From: Tenacibaculum aiptasiae
GTDB lineage: Bacteria; Bacteroidota; Bacteroidia; Flavobacteriales; Flavobacteriaceae
NCBI RefSeq assembly: GCF_008806755.1
Contig: NZ_WAAU01000008.1
Location: 62,530 to 126,529, forward strand
Length of the DNA stretch: 64,000 nt
Direction of reading: 5' to 3'
Under the pieces are notes generated by a model, which was not told where the DNA came from, did not search any database, and worked only from the letters and a program-made list of their open reading frames with translations. A program made the translations under genes and the position numbers. Position 1 is the stretch's first letter. Every line of letters begins with the position of its first letter. Below, one piece after another: positions 35,408-43,895 of this stretch.

Positions 35408-36118
35408 TTAAATAGGTATAAAAGCTTGTATTTTATAAAATTCGTTAGCATTTACATTATCGTTGGAAATATTAGGACCGAAGGCAAAACGGAACCAAAC
35501 ACCATTATCTAAAGTAGTTTTGATATAACCGCCTAAGAATTGATACAAGGTTACTTTATTTCCATTATCAACTCTTGTTTGACCTAAATGTTCATAAAAA
35601 CCACCAAGTGATAAGTGTTTATTTACTTTAAACCCTGGAATAACCCAGTTTAACATCAAGTCTTGTGAATTTCCTTCACCCCTTAAACTTTTATAGTAAG
35701 CTGTATAAGCTTCAAGTTCAAATCTTCCTGAGTTATGTACCAAAAATAGACTAGGTATAATACTTTCAGCTATTTTAGTTCCAGCTGTTTGTGATAATAA
35801 TTTACCATGTCCAAAACCTAAACTAGGATTGATAAACCATTTTTTATTTTTGGATACAAATCCCAAACCCACTCCAGTTTCTAAGAATAAATCTTTTCCT
35901 TGGTTTCCAAAAGAAGGGTTTACCCAAAAAACACTATAAAAGGTTAATTTCTTTCGAGGTTTTAATTCATAAGAACCTAAAAAGACATTGTTAAAACCTG
36001 CACCGCTATTATGTATAGGCATGATTGCAAAAGTGGTTTTACTAGCTTTTTTTTCTTGCGAATAAAGAGTAAAGGTTAATAATAAATTTATGACTGTAAT
36101 TAAATATATTTTTTTCAT
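35408..36118 (-). CDS. Predicted outer-membrane protein, last gene of the adenylation operon
   Basis: A protein of 236 aa with signal peptide MKKIYLITVINLLLTFTLYSQ. The mature part is rich in amphipathic strands and turns: FLETGVGLGFVSKNKKWFINPSLGFGHG, RFELEAYTAYYKSL, KHLSLGGFYEHLG, GVWFRFAFGPNI, ending in FYKIQAFIPI. This suggests an outer-membrane beta barrel of about 10-12 strands. I do not recognise the family with certainty. Its start is 4 bp after the crotonase stop, so it belongs to the operon and may act as a channel for the pathway's substrate or product. Confidence 0.72.
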   Translation of the reverse strand: MKKIYLITVINLLLTFTLYSQEKKASKTTFAIMPIHNSGAGFNNVFLGSYELKPRKKLTFYSVFWVNPSFGNQGKDLFLETGVGLGFVSKNKKWFINPSLGFGHGKLLSQTAGTKIAESIIPSLFLVHNSGRFELEAYTAYYKSLRGEGNSQDLMLNWVIPGFKVNKHLSLGGFYEHLGQTRVDNGNKVTLYQFLGGYIKTTLDNGVWFRFAFGPNISNDNVNANEFYKIQAFIPI

Positions 36119-36122
36119 GTTA

Positions 36123-36896
36123 TTAGTTTTTATGAGGCGTATTAAATTGTGGAATTCGCTTTTCTATAAAAGCATTCATTCCTTCTTGTTGATCATTGGT
36201 ATTGAATAGTGAATGGAATAATTTTCGTTCAAAAACAATTCCTGAAGTAAGTCCAGTTTCTAATGATTGATTGATTGCTTCTTTAGCTATTTTTAAAGCT
36301 GTTTTTGAATAATTTGAAATGTTATGAGCTTTATTCATCACAGATTCCATAAAATTATCTTCAGAAAATAGCTGTGAAACCAAACCAATTGAATTAGCTT
36401 CTGTTGCCGTTATATCTCTACCTGTGAGAATAATTTCCATGGCTTTAGCTTTACCTATAAGCTTAGTAAGTCGCTGTGTACCGCCAATTCCAGGAATTAC
36501 TCCAAGTTTTATTTCTGGTTGTCCAAATACAGCATTGCTTGAAGCATATAAGATGTCTGACATCATAGCGAGTTCACAACCACCTCCAAAAGCATGACCA
36601 GAAACAGCCGCGATTACTGGAGTTTTTAGTTTAGTAAATCGCTCCCAATGGTTAAAATAATCTTCTTCAATCATTTGAGAAGCATTCATTTTATTCATTT
36701 CTTTAATATCTGCACCAGCACAAAAAAAGTCTTTGTTACCTGTAAGTACAATACAGCCTATTTTGGGGTCTAAATCATATTTTTCTAATCCAATTAAAAG
36801 CTCATGCATAATCTCAGAATTCAAAGCATTTAAAGCTTTAGGACGATTTAATTGGGTAATAAGAACCCTGTCTATTTGTTTAAATAGTACATTCAT
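36123..36896 (-). CDS. Enoyl-CoA hydratase/isomerase (crotonase fold)
   Basis: A protein of 257 aa, the usual length for an enoyl-CoA hydratase. GADIKEMNKM forms the oxyanion hole strand, and both catalytic glutamates of true hydratases are present: one in FGGGCELAMMSD and one in FGQPEIKLGVIPGIGGTQRL. It normally adds water across the double bond of a 2-enoyl-CoA. No acyl-CoA dehydrogenase or thiolase is adjacent, so this is not an ordinary beta-oxidation operon. It is third in a tight operon, 26 bp after the membrane oxidoreductase. Confidence 0.87.
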   Translation of the reverse strand: MNVLFKQIDRVLITQLNRPKALNALNSEIMHELLIGLEKYDLDPKIGCIVLTGNKDFFCAGADIKEMNKMNASQMIEEDYFNHWERFTKLKTPVIAAVSGHAFGGGCELAMMSDILYASSNAVFGQPEIKLGVIPGIGGTQRLTKLIGKAKAMEIILTGRDITATEANSIGLVSQLFSEDNFMESVMNKAHNISNYSKTALKIAKEAINQSLETGLTSGIVFERKLFHSLFNTNDQQEGMNAFIEKRIPQFNTPHKN

Positions 36897-36922
36897 GTTT
36901 TTAAAAATTTTAGATTAATTGT

Positions 36923-38236
36923 TTAAGAATCCCAAATAGCGCCATATGCTGGAATTCCTAAATATTCCATATTGTGCACCACTTTTTGAGTTAACTTTTG
37001 ATTAGATATGCAGATTACTGCTTCTGCTTTAAAACTTTTGTAAGCTTTGTAGGCTAGTTTAACTAAATCGGGTTTGCCATTGGCATCAGTATCCCAGATA
37101 ATAGCATTTGGTTGAACCGCTTTAATTTCATTTACAAGTTCTTCACCATATGTTTTCTCAGGATTTCTAGTAGCCCATATTAACAAAGATGGAGTTTCGT
37201 TTAATAGAAGATGAGGAATGCATGGGCCAATTCCACTACCAGTAGCAACCCAAATAACTTTATTAAATATCTTGTCAACATTTCCTACGCCAGCAGTTGG
37301 TATACCTTTTACCCATATTTTTTCAGGTTTATCATTAATAAAATTACCTGTCCAATCTCCAGCTCTTGAAATTGTTAAACGAAAACCTTCTTTTTGTGGC
37401 GAAGGAACATTAGCAAAAGAATGCCATTCTAATAAAGGGTTTCTACTTAAAGCGGTAGATGATCCAGCAAATGGGGTTACACCATAATTAAAAGAAGCTA
37501 GAGCAACATGATTTGATGGTTTTACAATGTCAATCTCTACTTTTTTCAAACGCAACCATGGAAGTATAACACTTATTGTTAGTGTTACTAGTATCCAAAA
37601 GTTTGAGCTTTGTGCAATAGTTTCTAATGAATGTTGCATGTTTAAAAACAAAATCATTTGAACCCAGAAAAGAAATAAAACTGTCCAACCACCTAATCTA
37701 TGCGCTATTTCAAATTGATTATGATATTTAGCTCTCATTTTAGGTAAAGCAGTTATTACAATAACGATTAACAATATCAATATTAATGAAGTAACTAAAA
37801 TAATAGGAAGACTAACGTTATGAAATTTATGTATGAAATTATAGTATAAACTAATAACAAAAATAACATACCATAAGGTTCCCATAGTGGCACTAGAGCT
37901 ATGTAATCCACCAAAATGATAAACTTTAGCACATACTCTTCTAATAAACAAAGGCCAGCTTTTAGGTACACCTGTAGCTATTTTAAAGAGTATATTAATA
38001 ATATATTGTTGCCTTATTAATATAGCTAGAGAAAAATTATATAAAATCACTTCAGCTATTTTATCAAGTTGAATGTTGTTTAAAGAAAACCAATCCCATG
38101 TTGTAAATGCTTTTATCATTACAAAAGCGTTTATCAAAGTAATTAAGATAAATAGCCTATGATAAGGTATGAGCCATGGATGTTTTCCTAAACGATATAA
38201 AAATCCTTTTTTAGGAGGTAATACTATTGTTTCCAT
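36923..38236 (-). CDS. Membrane flavin/NAD(P) oxidoreductase, ferric-reductase/TmpA-like
   Basis: A protein of 437 aa. The first half holds six TM helices (about 27-43, 61-84, 119-136, 142-164, 182-200, 211-228), with histidines at 107, 112 and 179 (IAHRLGGW) that could bind haem. The second half looks like a ferredoxin reductase-type module: EWHSFA and RLTISRAGDWTGNF in the flavin part, VATGSGIGPCIP (331-341) for NAD(P). This resembles ferric reductases/NADPH oxidases, and I recall fungal TmpA as a relative, but that is from memory. It follows the adenylation gene by 5 bp. It probably moves electrons from NAD(P)H into or across the inner membrane; the acceptor is unknown. Confidence 0.75.
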   Translation of the reverse strand: METIVLPPKKGFLYRLGKHPWLIPYHRLFILITLINAFVMIKAFTTWDWFSLNNIQLDKIAEVILYNFSLAILIRQQYIINILFKIATGVPKSWPLFIRRVCAKVYHFGGLHSSSATMGTLWYVIFVISLYYNFIHKFHNVSLPIILVTSLILILLIVIVITALPKMRAKYHNQFEIAHRLGGWTVLFLFWVQMILFLNMQHSLETIAQSSNFWILVTLTISVILPWLRLKKVEIDIVKPSNHVALASFNYGVTPFAGSSTALSRNPLLEWHSFANVPSPQKEGFRLTISRAGDWTGNFINDKPEKIWVKGIPTAGVGNVDKIFNKVIWVATGSGIGPCIPHLLLNETPSLLIWATRNPEKTYGEELVNEIKAVQPNAIIWDTDANGKPDLVKLAYKAYKSFKAEAVICISNQKLTQKVVHNMEYLGIPAYGAIWDS

Positions 38237-38241
38237 CTTAA

Positions 38242-39876
38242 TTAGTTTAAAAAATCTTTTAATTCAGCCTTATTTATTTTACCTCGGGATGTTTTTGGAA
38301 GTTCTTCCATAAAAATGAATTCACTAGGTAAATAATAATAGGGGAGTTCTTTAGAAATATTCTCTTTCAATAATTCTAAAACTTCTGTTCTATTTTTAAA
38401 AGATCCACTAATAAAAGAAACAAGAAAGTTTTGATGCTTTAGAGTTACAGCTCTTTTTACATTTGGATTTCGTTCAATTATTTTTGAAATAGCATCTAGC
38501 TCAACCCTAAATCCCTTGATTTTTACTTGATCATCAACTCTTCCATAATGGATAAGTTCTCCTTCTGAATTCCATTTACCAAGATCACCAGTATTAAACA
38601 TTTGATCTCCGTTGTTTAAAAAAGGATCATAGGCATAGCGTTTCTTGTTTAACTCGTCATTGTTTATATAGCCTTTGGTAACGCAATTGCCACCAGCCCA
38701 CATAATTCCTACTTCACCAATTTTACATGGTTCTTTCTTTTCGTTTAAAACATATACAGTGTTGTTTGGGGTAGGTTTACCAATGGATAGCTCTTTATTT
38801 TTTAGATCACATCTTTTCATGGTGTTTACAATAGTGGTTTCAGTAGGGCCACATGAATTGTAAAAATCACAAACTTTGGCCCACTTATTGGCTAGAATCT
38901 CAGGACAAGGTTCTCCTGCTACAGCAACAGTTTCTACCAACTTACATTTATTTACATCTATAGTAGTAAGTATGGTTGGTGTAGCAATAATTACATTAGC
39001 TTTTTCGGCAGTTTCTTGTATGCTTTTGTCTCTAATCAATAAGGTTCCTCCATTTCCTAAACAACCAAGAATTTCCCAAGCGGCCATATCAAAAGAAATA
39101 TTGAGTATTTGAGCTACTTTAGTTCCTGATTTTATATTGAGATTCCCTGGTGAAGTATATAAAATGTTACACAAGTTTTTATGAGTAACTTGAACACCGT
39201 TTGGTACACCTGTTGTTCCAGAAGTGAATAAAATAAAGCATGTGGAATTAGGTGTGTTTCCTTTTTGATTAATCAGTTTTACATTTCCATATAAGTGTTT
39301 GTATATGTCTTTAGATAATTCATTATCTATGAACACAACTTTGTTATCATTTTCAAATAAATCTTGATTTTGATAATTTGAATGCGAAACTATTATTGAA
39401 GCATTACTTAATTTGTAAATAGAATTAAGCATGTTTTTAGGAACTATTCTAGGGTCTTGCGGAACATAGATTGCTCCTAATTTTAAGCAAGCAATAATAC
39501 CTATTAGCATGTCTAAAGAACGATGCATGTACAAGCCAATGCTGTCTCCAGAAGAAATTCCTTTTTGTTTTAATAAAAGAGCTAAAATAGTAGCCTGATT
39601 ATCTAACTCTTTGTAAGTAATTACTTTGTTTAAATGAATTGCGGCATTAGCTTTTGGTGTTTTTGAAACCCAGTATTCAAAGGCTTCTAAAATGTTTTTA
39701 TGTTTCGGAGGAACTAATGGTGCAATACCGTATTCAATAAACTTTTCTTGATCTTTAAGAGATAAATTACCAATTGTACTTTTTTGTATTGATGGTTTTA
39801 GGTAATGTATTTTCTTTTTACCAATTTCTATCTTTCTTTCGTATAGAATATCATCATTTGAGGCTGTTTTTTTCAT
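38242..39876 (-). CDS. Stand-alone NRPS-type adenylation enzyme (AMP-forming ligase)
   Basis: A protein of 544 aa. Core motifs in order: A3 FTSGTTGVPNG (217-227), A4 FDMAAWE (262-268), A5 GPTE (343-346), A7 TGDLG (429-433), A8 GRVDDQVKIKGFRVEL (445-460), A10 TSRGKINK with the catalytic Lys533. The Asp in A4 is the residue that usually binds the amino group of an amino acid. There is no carrier protein (PCP), condensation or thioesterase domain, and none is nearby. It therefore probably makes an aminoacyl-AMP for a partner not yet known. It starts the operon with the oxidoreductase, crotonase and outer-membrane protein. Confidence 0.85.
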   Translation of the reverse strand: MKKTASNDDILYERKIEIGKKKIHYLKPSIQKSTIGNLSLKDQEKFIEYGIAPLVPPKHKNILEAFEYWVSKTPKANAAIHLNKVITYKELDNQATILALLLKQKGISSGDSIGLYMHRSLDMLIGIIACLKLGAIYVPQDPRIVPKNMLNSIYKLSNASIIVSHSNYQNQDLFENDNKVVFIDNELSKDIYKHLYGNVKLINQKGNTPNSTCFILFTSGTTGVPNGVQVTHKNLCNILYTSPGNLNIKSGTKVAQILNISFDMAAWEILGCLGNGGTLLIRDKSIQETAEKANVIIATPTILTTIDVNKCKLVETVAVAGEPCPEILANKWAKVCDFYNSCGPTETTIVNTMKRCDLKNKELSIGKPTPNNTVYVLNEKKEPCKIGEVGIMWAGGNCVTKGYINNDELNKKRYAYDPFLNNGDQMFNTGDLGKWNSEGELIHYGRVDDQVKIKGFRVELDAISKIIERNPNVKRAVTLKHQNFLVSFISGSFKNRTEVLELLKENISKELPYYYLPSEFIFMEELPKTSRGKINKAELKDFLN

Positions 39877-39947
39877 GGTGATTTAATTAAATTAATATTG
39901 ATTTTACGCTGCAGCTTTGTTTTAATGATGTAAATAACTTTGAATGT

Positions 39948-39996
39948 TATCACAGAAGTATCACGTAAAAATCATTTTTAAATCACAGTATATTTC
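39948..39996 (+). promoter_or_regulatory. Four 11-bp direct repeats next to a -7 box: likely response regulator binding array
   Basis: ATCAC/ATCAC/ATCAT/ATCAC begin at 39949, 39960, 39971 and 39982, exactly 11 bp apart. The 11-mers are TATCACAGAAG, TATCACGTAAA, AATCATTTTTA and AATCACAGTAT. A near-consensus -7 box TATATTTC follows at 39989-39996, 37 bp before the response regulator ATG. OmpR-type regulators bind direct repeats one helical turn apart, so this is probably where the regulator of 40033-40779 binds, activating itself and perhaps the divergent adenylation operon. Confidence 0.6.
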
Positions 39997-40032
39997 TTTA
40001 TGTTAGCTAACGAACCCCCGAAATTCTGTAAG

Positions 40033-40779
40033 ATGAAAAAAATACTTATTATTGAAGATGATGTTGCTATAGCCAAATTGATAGAGTATAATTTACTAGA
40101 TAGTCATTATAATGTAACTACTTGTTTAGATGGTATAGAAGGTCTAAATAAGGCGTTAGAAGAAGATTTTTCCTTAATTATTTTAGACTTAACACTTCCT
40201 AATCTAAATGGTATAGAAATTTGTAAAGTTATTCGAAAAAACAAGCAAACACCTATAATTATGTTAACGGCTAGGAGTAATGAAATAGATAAAGTTTTAG
40301 GACTTGAACTTGGTGCTGACGATTATATAACAAAACCTTTTAGTGTTAGAGAATTGCTTGCTAGAGTAGCAGCTGTTATTAGAAGAAATACAACAGTTTT
40401 AAATTCTACAAAACATGATATTCATGATAAATTACAATTTGAAGAGTTGTATATAGACATTGAAAAACGGAAAGTAATAATTAACTCTGAACAAGTTAAT
40501 CTTTCACCTAAAGAGTTTGAATTGTTAGTTTTAATGGCTTCTACACCAGGTAAAGTTTTTAGTAGAGATACTTTATTAGATTTAATATGGGGCTATGATT
40601 TTGATGGTTATAGACATACTGTAAATTCACATATAAATAGATTAAGAAGTAAAATTGAAACAAATACTGAGGCACCTAAATTTATACTAACTTCTTGGGG
40701 AGTTGGTTATAAGTTTAATGAAGAACTAAAATCTTTGGAAGGTGAATTTATACAGAACAGTTTCAAACAAGTTAATTAA
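40033..40779 (+). CDS. OmpR/PhoB-type response regulator
   Basis: The frame opens at 40000, but ATG at 40033 (MKKILIIEDDVAIAKLIEYNLL) gives the standard receiver start, 248 aa. The acidic pair EDD, the phospho-acceptor Asp in LIILDLTLPNLNG, the Thr in MLTARS and Lys in YITKPFS form the receiver. The C-terminal winged helix is NLSPKEFELLVLMASTPGKVFSRDTLLDLIWGYDFDGYRHTVNSHINRLRSKIE. The histidine kinase gene overlaps its 3' end by 38 bp. Confidence 0.93.
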   Translation: MKKILIIEDDVAIAKLIEYNLLDSHYNVTTCLDGIEGLNKALEEDFSLIILDLTLPNLNGIEICKVIRKNKQTPIIMLTARSNEIDKVLGLELGADDYITKPFSVRELLARVAAVIRRNTTVLNSTKHDIHDKLQFEELYIDIEKRKVIINSEQVNLSPKEFELLVLMASTPGKVFSRDTLLDLIWGYDFDGYRHTVNSHINRLRSKIETNTEAPKFILTSWGVGYKFNEELKSLEGEFIQNSFKQVN

Positions 40780-42247
40780 GAAAATTAAGTGTGCTTTTTT
40801 TGTAATTATATTAATTATTGGAGGAGTTTACATTTACACTACTTTTTTTCTTTTAAAACAATTTTATAGTCAAACAACTCAACAGTTAAATGCTAATGTA
40901 GCTACTCATTTAGTTGAAGAAAAATTTAAAAATGATTCTCCATTTTTAGAAAATGGAGCAATAAATAAAAGTCTATTTAACGATTTGATGCACGATATGA
41001 TGGCAGTGAATAGAGCTATTGAAGTGTATTTATTAAATGAAGAGGGAGGAATAGTTTATTCTGTTGTTTTAGAGCATAATGAGAATGATAAGAATATTAA
41101 ATCTGTAGATTTAAAACCTATTAAGGAGTTTATTAAGAATAATCAATCCTATGTTTTAGGGGATGACCCGAGAGATGAAACAAATAAAAAGATTTTTTCA
41201 GCGGCTTATTTTGAAAAAGATGGTCAAGCTGGTTATATCTACATAATATTAGCAAGTCAAAAGTATCAACAAATTTGTGAGCAACTACTTACTAAGTTTT
41301 TTTTTGATTTAAGTATAGGATCTACTTTAATAACTATGTTGTTTGCTATAGTAGTAGGGTGGATAAGTATTTGGTTTTTAACAGGGAATTTACGTACAAT
41401 TATATATTATGTAAATAAGTTTAAAGAAGGAGATTTGTCTAGTAGAATTCCAAATGCAGCAAGTTCTGATTTATCTACGCTAGCTTTAACTTATAATAGT
41501 ATGGCCGAGACAATAGCAAACAATATTCAGCATATAACAGAAGTAAATCAATTTAGAAAAGAGTTTATAGCAGATGTAGCTCATGATTTACGAACCCCTT
41601 TAACCGCTATAAAAGGTTATATAGAAACTTTGAAAATAAAAGAGAATATAACTATAAAAGATCGATTTCTTTTTATGTCTATTATAGAGAATAGTGCTAG
41701 TCATTTAGGAAATATGATAAATGAACTTTTTGAGTATACTAAATTTGAAGCAAAAAAGGTAACGGTTAAAAAAAGCTTTTTTAGTATTACAGATTTGGTT
41801 TTTGAGTTGCAGAAAAGATACGAGCTTATTTCAACTACTAAAAAAATAACACTTTCAGTAGTTATAAAAAATAATATAGTAGATGTATACGCAGATAAAT
41901 TATTAATAGAAAGAGCTATTCAAAATATTATTGAAAATGCGATTAAGTTTACACCTAATCATGGAGAAATTAGCATAGAACTTTTAGGTAAAAATGAAGA
42001 ATATGTAGTGTTAAAAATTATAGATACAGGCGAAGGAATATGTAAAATTGAACAAGAATATATATTGAAAAGTTATACGCAGCTTAATACTACTGATAAA
42101 AATAAAGGAATAGGTTTAGGCTTATCAATTGTAAAAAAGATACTAGAATTGCATCAAACAGAGCTGAGAATTACTAATAATAAGGATAAAGGTACTTGTT
42201 TTGAATTTACATTACCCTATAAATGCACAAATAATAAACTATTATAG
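40742..42247 (+). CDS. Membrane sensor histidine kinase (HAMP-HisKA-HATPase)
   Basis: A protein of 501 aa starting at GTG; there is no in-frame ATG before the first TM helix. TM1 (about 17-37) and TM2 (about 190-215) enclose a periplasmic sensor domain of about 150 residues. A HAMP linker follows, then the phospho-acceptor His in FIADVAHDLRTPLTAIKGY, the N box in IQNIIENAIKFTPNHGEI and G boxes IDTGEGI and NKGIGLGLSIVKKI. It forms a pair with the overlapping response regulator. The signal is unknown; the divergent operon is the likely target. Confidence 0.92.
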   Translation: MNLYRTVSNKLIKKIKCAFFVIILIIGGVYIYTTFFLLKQFYSQTTQQLNANVATHLVEEKFKNDSPFLENGAINKSLFNDLMHDMMAVNRAIEVYLLNEEGGIVYSVVLEHNENDKNIKSVDLKPIKEFIKNNQSYVLGDDPRDETNKKIFSAAYFEKDGQAGYIYIILASQKYQQICEQLLTKFFFDLSIGSTLITMLFAIVVGWISIWFLTGNLRTIIYYVNKFKEGDLSSRIPNAASSDLSTLALTYNSMAETIANNIQHITEVNQFRKEFIADVAHDLRTPLTAIKGYIETLKIKENITIKDRFLFMSIIENSASHLGNMINELFEYTKFEAKKVTVKKSFFSITDLVFELQKRYELISTTKKITLSVVIKNNIVDVYADKLLIERAIQNIIENAIKFTPNHGEISIELLGKNEEYVVLKIIDTGEGICKIEQEYILKSYTQLNTTDKNKGIGLGLSIVKKILELHQTELRITNNKDKGTCFEFTLPYKCTNNKLL

Positions 42248-43438
42248 AATTAATAGATTAATATCGCTAAAAGGTAAATCAAACCAATCAGCTACTGTTT
42301 TATTGGTTAAAATTCCGTGATAGAAATACATGCCGTTTCTTAAACTATTATCAAAACGAGCAGCATTTTCAAAACCACCTTCTTCCGCAATATCTAATAG
42401 GTAAGGAGTAAAGATATTACTAATAGAAACAGAAGCAGTTCTGGCATATCTTGATGGAATGTTGGGAACACAATAATGAATAACACCGTGTTGTGTAAAA
42501 GCAGGTTTACTATGTGTAGTAACTTTTGATGTTTCAAAACATCCACCGCGATCGATACTTACGTCAACAATAACAGCTCCTTCTTTCATTTGTTCAATCA
42601 TTCCTTCAGTAACTATCACAGGAGATCTATCTTTCCCTCTAATGGCTCCAATAGCAACATCGCAACGCATTAAAGCCTTAGCTAATGTTTTTGGTTGTAC
42701 AGTAGACGTATAAATAGGTGATTGTATGCAGTGTTGTAACTTGCGGAGTTTGGTTATTGAATTGTCAAAAACCTTTACTCGTGCACCTAATCCAATAGCA
42801 GAACGTGCGGCAAATTCACCTACAGTTCCAGCCCCTAATATAACGACTTCACTAGGAGGAACTCCACCAATATTTCCTAATAATAAACCATTACCACCGT
42901 TTGAAGTAGTCATCAATTCTGCTGCAATATGCATTGAGGCAATACCTGCTATTTCACTTAACGATTTTACAATAGGGTAAACCCCATGTTCATCTTTTAT
43001 ATAATCAAAAGCAATAGCTGTAATACGCTTTTTTGCTAAAGCTTGAAAATACTTTTTATTTTGAGTTTTAAGCTGTAATGCTGAAATTAAAACAGCTTGA
43101 GGGTTTAACATTTTTATTTCATCTAAAGATGGTGGTTCAACCTTTAGAACAATATTGCAACCAAAAACTTCTTTAATATCGTATGATATTTTAGCTCCTG
43201 CATCAGAATATTCTTTATCGCTATAATTAGCTCCTTCACCAGCACCAGTTTCAACAACAATTCTATGGCCATGAGCAACCAAAGCAGATACAGCATCGGG
43301 AGTTAAACTAATACGTTTTTCTTCAAAATGTGTTTCTTTAGGTAGCCCTATGAATAATTCACCCTTCTGCTTTTTAATTTCAAGCATTTCAGGTTGTGGC
43401 ATTAATTGTTCTTTTGTAAAAGGTGAGATGTACCCCAT
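42242..43438 (-). CDS. ald: Alanine dehydrogenase (or related AlaDH/PNT family enzyme)
   Basis: A protein of 398 aa. GLPKETHFEEKRISLTPDAVSAL is the N-terminal catalytic domain of the AlaDH/PNT family and VVILGAGTVGEFAARSAIGLGARVKVFDN the NAD-binding motif. The end (YCVPNIPSRYARTASVSISNIFTPYL) matches alanine dehydrogenases. It interconverts L-alanine and pyruvate with NAD. It is slightly longer at the N-terminus than the classic 371-residue Ald, as seen in Flavobacteriia. The 3' end overlaps the convergent histidine kinase gene by 6 bp. Confidence 0.87.
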   Translation of the reverse strand: MGYISPFTKEQLMPQPEMLEIKKQKGELFIGLPKETHFEEKRISLTPDAVSALVAHGHRIVVETGAGEGANYSDKEYSDAGAKISYDIKEVFGCNIVLKVEPPSLDEIKMLNPQAVLISALQLKTQNKKYFQALAKKRITAIAFDYIKDEHGVYPIVKSLSEIAGIASMHIAAELMTTSNGGNGLLLGNIGGVPPSEVVILGAGTVGEFAARSAIGLGARVKVFDNSITKLRKLQHCIQSPIYTSTVQPKTLAKALMRCDVAIGAIRGKDRSPVIVTEGMIEQMKEGAVIVDVSIDRGGCFETSKVTTHSKPAFTQHGVIHYCVPNIPSRYARTASVSISNIFTPYLLDIAEEGGFENAARFDNSLRNGMYFYHGILTNKTVADWFDLPFSDINLLIL

Positions 43439-43451
43439 TGAATTAGTTGGT

Positions 43452-43856
43452 TTATAGTTGAATATTACGTTGACCGTTTTCTAAAAGTGTAATTTTTATG
43501 GCAACGGCATCTAAAGGTAATAAATTTTTAACGTTTTCTGGCCATTCGATTAAACACCAGTTATTACTATATAAATAGTCTTCAATTCCCATATCATAAG
43601 CTTCTTCTTCGTCTTCTATACGATAGAAATCAAAATGATAAACAATGTCGCTGTTTTCAGTTTGGTATTCATTAACAAGAGAAAAAGTAGGTGAGTGGGC
43701 TATATCGTCAACACCTAAAACTTTACATATTTCTTTAATTAAAGTTGTTTTACCAACTCCCATATCGCCGTAAAATAAAAGCACTTTGTTTTTAGTGTTT
43801 TGTACAACTTCTTCGGCTATTTTAGTTAATTCGTCTAAAGAATAGTTTTTATTCAT
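43452..43856 (-). CDS. tsaE: tRNA threonylcarbamoyladenosine biosynthesis ATPase TsaE
   Basis: The frame can extend to a TTG at 43865, but the ATG at 43856 (MNKNYSLDELTKIAEEV) fits the family (134 aa). Walker A is FYGDMGVGKTTLIKEI; SPTFSLVNEY and YHFDFYRI follow, and LIEWPENV is typical of TsaE. It is the P-loop subunit that works with TsaB and TsaD in t6A37 formation. It probably shares a transcript with ald, 13 bp downstream. Confidence 0.94.
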   Translation of the reverse strand: MNKNYSLDELTKIAEEVVQNTKNKVLLFYGDMGVGKTTLIKEICKVLGVDDIAHSPTFSLVNEYQTENSDIVYHFDFYRIEDEEEAYDMGIEDYLYSNNWCLIEWPENVKNLLPLDAVAIKITLLENGQRNIQL

Positions 43857-43895
43857 AATGCGCAAAAATAAAGAACTAAAAAATGTTAAGAAAAT

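Noticed and set aside
35408..39876. Complete NRPS or beta-oxidation operon
   Set aside because: There are no PCP, condensation or thioesterase domains and no acyl-CoA dehydrogenase or thiolase, so neither standard label fits.
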